Part shown: one piece after another, positions 5,180 through 5,934 of the stretch
How positions within the stretch are numbered: the first letter of the stretch is position 1
Layout of the letters: every line of letters begins with the position of its first letter
Origin: Acinetobacter sp. WCHAc010034
Lineage (GTDB): Bacteria; Pseudomonadota; Gammaproteobacteria; Pseudomonadales; Moraxellaceae
DNA: 5,934 nucleotides
Assembly (NCBI RefSeq): GCF_001696615.3
Contig: NZ_CP032277.1
Coordinates: 1 to 5,934 of the forward strand
Direction: 5' to 3'
The notes under the pieces: model-generated
What the model was told of the DNA's origin: nothing
The model's input: only the letters and a program-made list of their open reading frames with translations
Databases searched by the model: none
Made by a program: the position numbers and the translations under genes

Positions 5180-5216
5180 ATAACTTCTTATATAAAAATC
5201 ATCTAGCCCAACAGCT

Positions 5217-5244
5217 ATTTAACATAATGGCTGTTATACGAAAT
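5217..5244 (-). other. pdif: pdif site (XerD|XerC), right end of the beta-lactamase cassette
   Basis: On the + strand, ATTTAACATAA (5217-5227) is the reverse complement of the usual XerD arm. TGGCTG is the spacer, and TTATACGAAAT (5234-5244) is the reverse complement of the XerC arm ATTTCGTATAA. Both arms match the usual sequences exactly as I know them. The orientation is opposite to the left site. A 6-bp inverted repeat (AACAGC 5210-5215, GCTGTT 5230-5235) overlaps the XerD arm and spacer. Confidence 0.9.
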
Positions 5245-5284
5245 TCAGTTGTCAGAAATCATTTATTACATCAAAAGTAATGAA

Positions 5285-5319
5285 AAAGTAAAGAATATGA
5301 CTTATATTATCTTTACTTT
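5285..5319 (+). promoter_or_regulatory. Operator and probable promoter of the toxin-antitoxin operon
   Basis: AAAGTAAAGA (5285-5294) and TCTTTACTTT (5310-5319) are perfect 10-bp inverted arms around a 15-base centre. TATATT (5303-5308) inside it is a reasonable -10, with only a weak -35 at the right distance. The dyad ends 23 bases before the antitoxin ATG. RelB/DinJ antitoxins repress their own operons by binding such dyads through their ribbon-helix-helix domains, and the toxin modulates this binding. Confidence 0.6.
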
Positions 5320-5342
5320 AATGGTTTTTGAGTGAGGGAATC

Positions 5343-5636
5343 ATGTCCGCAGTCAATTTCAATATGCGCTTAGAAGCAGAGTTAAAAGAACAAGTTACTC
5401 CTATTTTGGAAGACTATGGTTTGACTATGCCTCAAGCATTCAAACTGTTCTTGAATCAAATCGTTAAAACTAAAGCGATTCCTTTGTCTTTTGACTATGC
5501 ACGAGAACCTGCTTTAACTCCTAAAGCAGCAGCCAAGTTACTTCAATCTTTAAAAGAGATTGAAAATGGCGAGTACACCGAGTACGAAACGGTAGAAGAA
5601 GCGATTAAAGCTATGTCGGAAGAAGCACATGGCTAA
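5343..5636 (+). CDS. dinJ: RelB/DinJ family antitoxin
   Basis: A 97-residue protein that neutralises the downstream toxin and represses the operon. The N-terminus has the ribbon-helix-helix layout of this family: a beta strand VNFNMRL (residues 4-10), then helices around residues 12-24 and 27-42 with GLTMPQAFKLFLNQIV. The acidic C-terminal half (IENGEYTEYETVEEAIKAM) is the usual toxin-wrapping region. I start it at the ATG at 5343 because GAGGGA at 5334-5339 is a good Shine-Dalgarno at the right distance. A TTG 15 bases upstream is in frame but would place that Shine-Dalgarno inside the gene. Its 3' end overlaps the toxin start by eight bases, as is normal for toxin-antitoxin pairs. Naming it dinJ rather than relB depends on the YafQ-like partner. 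Confidence 0.88.
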   Translation: MSAVNFNMRLEAELKEQVTPILEDYGLTMPQAFKLFLNQIVKTKAIPLSFDYAREPALTPKAAAKLLQSLKEIENGEYTEYETVEEAIKAMSEEAHG

Positions 5637-5910
5637 ACGTAAGATTATCGTAACCAGTTCTTTTAAACGTGATATTAAAAGACGTTATTTAGAACTGGTT
5701 ACGGCTGAATGGGCAGAAGTATTAGATTGTTTAGTCGCAAATAATCCTTTGCCTGAAAAGTATTTAGATCATCCCTTGAAAGGTGGTGCAGAGTTTAAAA
5801 ATTGTCGTGATTGTCATGTGAAGCCTGATTTAGTCTTGATCTATAGGCTTGTTGGTGACGATATTTTAGAACTGCATCAGTTGGATAGCCATTCCGAAAT
5901 TTTTGGATGA
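5629..5910 (+). CDS. yafQ: YafQ-family (RelE superfamily) mRNA interferase toxin
   Basis: A 93-residue basic protein predicted to cut mRNA on the ribosome when the antitoxin is lost. It follows the YafQ pattern closely: LPEKYLDHPLKGG (H48), a central RDCHVKPDLVLIYRL (H63 and D67), and the C-terminal DSHSEIFG (H88, F92). These match the positions of the catalytic and binding residues known for E. coli YafQ (H50, H63, D67, H87, F91), so the toxin looks active. The ATG overlaps the antitoxin stop by eight bases, giving coupled translation. On a plasmid the pair should stabilise inheritance by killing or arresting plasmid-free daughters. The pair begins about 100 bases right of a pdif site, so it may be a pdif module whose far end is not in the window. 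Confidence 0.9.
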   Translation: MAKRKIIVTSSFKRDIKRRYLELVTAEWAEVLDCLVANNPLPEKYLDHPLKGGAEFKNCRDCHVKPDLVLIYRLVGDDILELHQLDSHSEIFG

Positions 5911-5934
5911 CTATCGCTCGATGCTTTGAAAGAT

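Larger units (their letters stand above)
3894..5244. mobile_element. pdif module carrying a class C beta-lactamase
   Basis: A single gene is bounded by two pdif sites in inverse orientation, C|D on the left and D|C on the right, the alternating arrangement known for Acinetobacter pdif modules. No transposase or insertion sequence is present in the window, so Xer-mediated exchange is the best explanation for the gene's presence. The two spacers differ (GGTGTA against CAGCCA when read in the same orientation), so direct recombination between these two sites may be inefficient. The gene brings its own promoter but uses a terminator outside the module. Confidence 0.8.

Noticed and set aside
5154..5181. 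Possible third pdif site
   Set aside because: TTTTGTTAAAT at 5171-5181 is one base off an XerD arm, but the XerC half at the proper spacing matches only about 6 of 11 bases. In such AT-rich DNA this is probably chance.
5249..5254. TTGTCA as the -35 of the toxin-antitoxin promoter
   Set aside because: No acceptable -10 lies 16-18 bases downstream. The TATATT inside the inverted repeat is a better placed -10, although its own -35 is weak.
5891..5900. XerC-like ATTCCGAAAT near the end of the toxin gene
   Set aside because: It encodes conserved toxin residues and has no XerD arm at the right spacing on either side.

Overview
The window reads as a small mobilizable plasmid, or nearly all of one, from Acinetobacter or a close relative in the Moraxellaceae. 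This rests on three signs: a Rep_3-type replication initiator next to four exact 22-bp iterons, XerC/XerD recombination sites of the pdif type typical of Acinetobacter plasmids, and a class C beta-lactamase that resembles the Acinetobacter ADC enzymes. The composition is mosaic. The mobilization genes on the left look clearly richer in G+C than the AT-rich replication and beta-lactamase segments.

Layout. Positions 1-87 hold the 3' end of an open frame cut by the window edge. Positions 91-1529 carry a leftward pair: a MobA/MobL (MobQ-type) relaxase and a membrane-anchored small protein joined to it by an ATGA overlap. Positions 1530-1724 are the transfer origin: three perfect inverted repeats, then a TAAGTGCGC nick-site motif like that of RSF1010, with candidate divergent promoters. 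Positions 1725-2009 encode a small TraD-like mobilization protein on the other strand. Positions 2006-3222 carry the leftward replication operon, rep plus a coupled 98-residue protein. Positions 3246-3436 are the replication origin, with an inverted partial iteron in the rep promoter, the iterons and an AT-rich tract. Positions 3437-3860 have no convincing gene; they hold a long hairpin, a doubtful 43-codon frame, a cluster of CTCG motifs and a leftward terminator.

The cargo is a 1.35-kb cassette, 3894-5244, with a divergent ADC-like class C beta-lactamase between two oppositely oriented pdif sites (C|D on the left, D|C on the right). To its right is a RelB/DinJ-YafQ type toxin-antitoxin operon behind a perfect 10-bp inverted repeat that is probably its operator.

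Together these are the parts of a compact self-sustaining replicon: iteron-controlled replication, mobilization in trans by a helper conjugative plasmid, post-segregational stabilisation by the toxin-antitoxin pair, and resistance cargo that host XerC/XerD can exchange. The most interesting signals are the pdif-bounded class C beta-lactamase and a 15-bp inverted repeat centred almost exactly on the left pdif site, which copies the last codons of the beta-lactamase outside the cassette. If the window ends join, the frame at 1-87 continues from just after the toxin stop without an ATG, which fits a gene remnant on a complete circle of about 5.9 kb.
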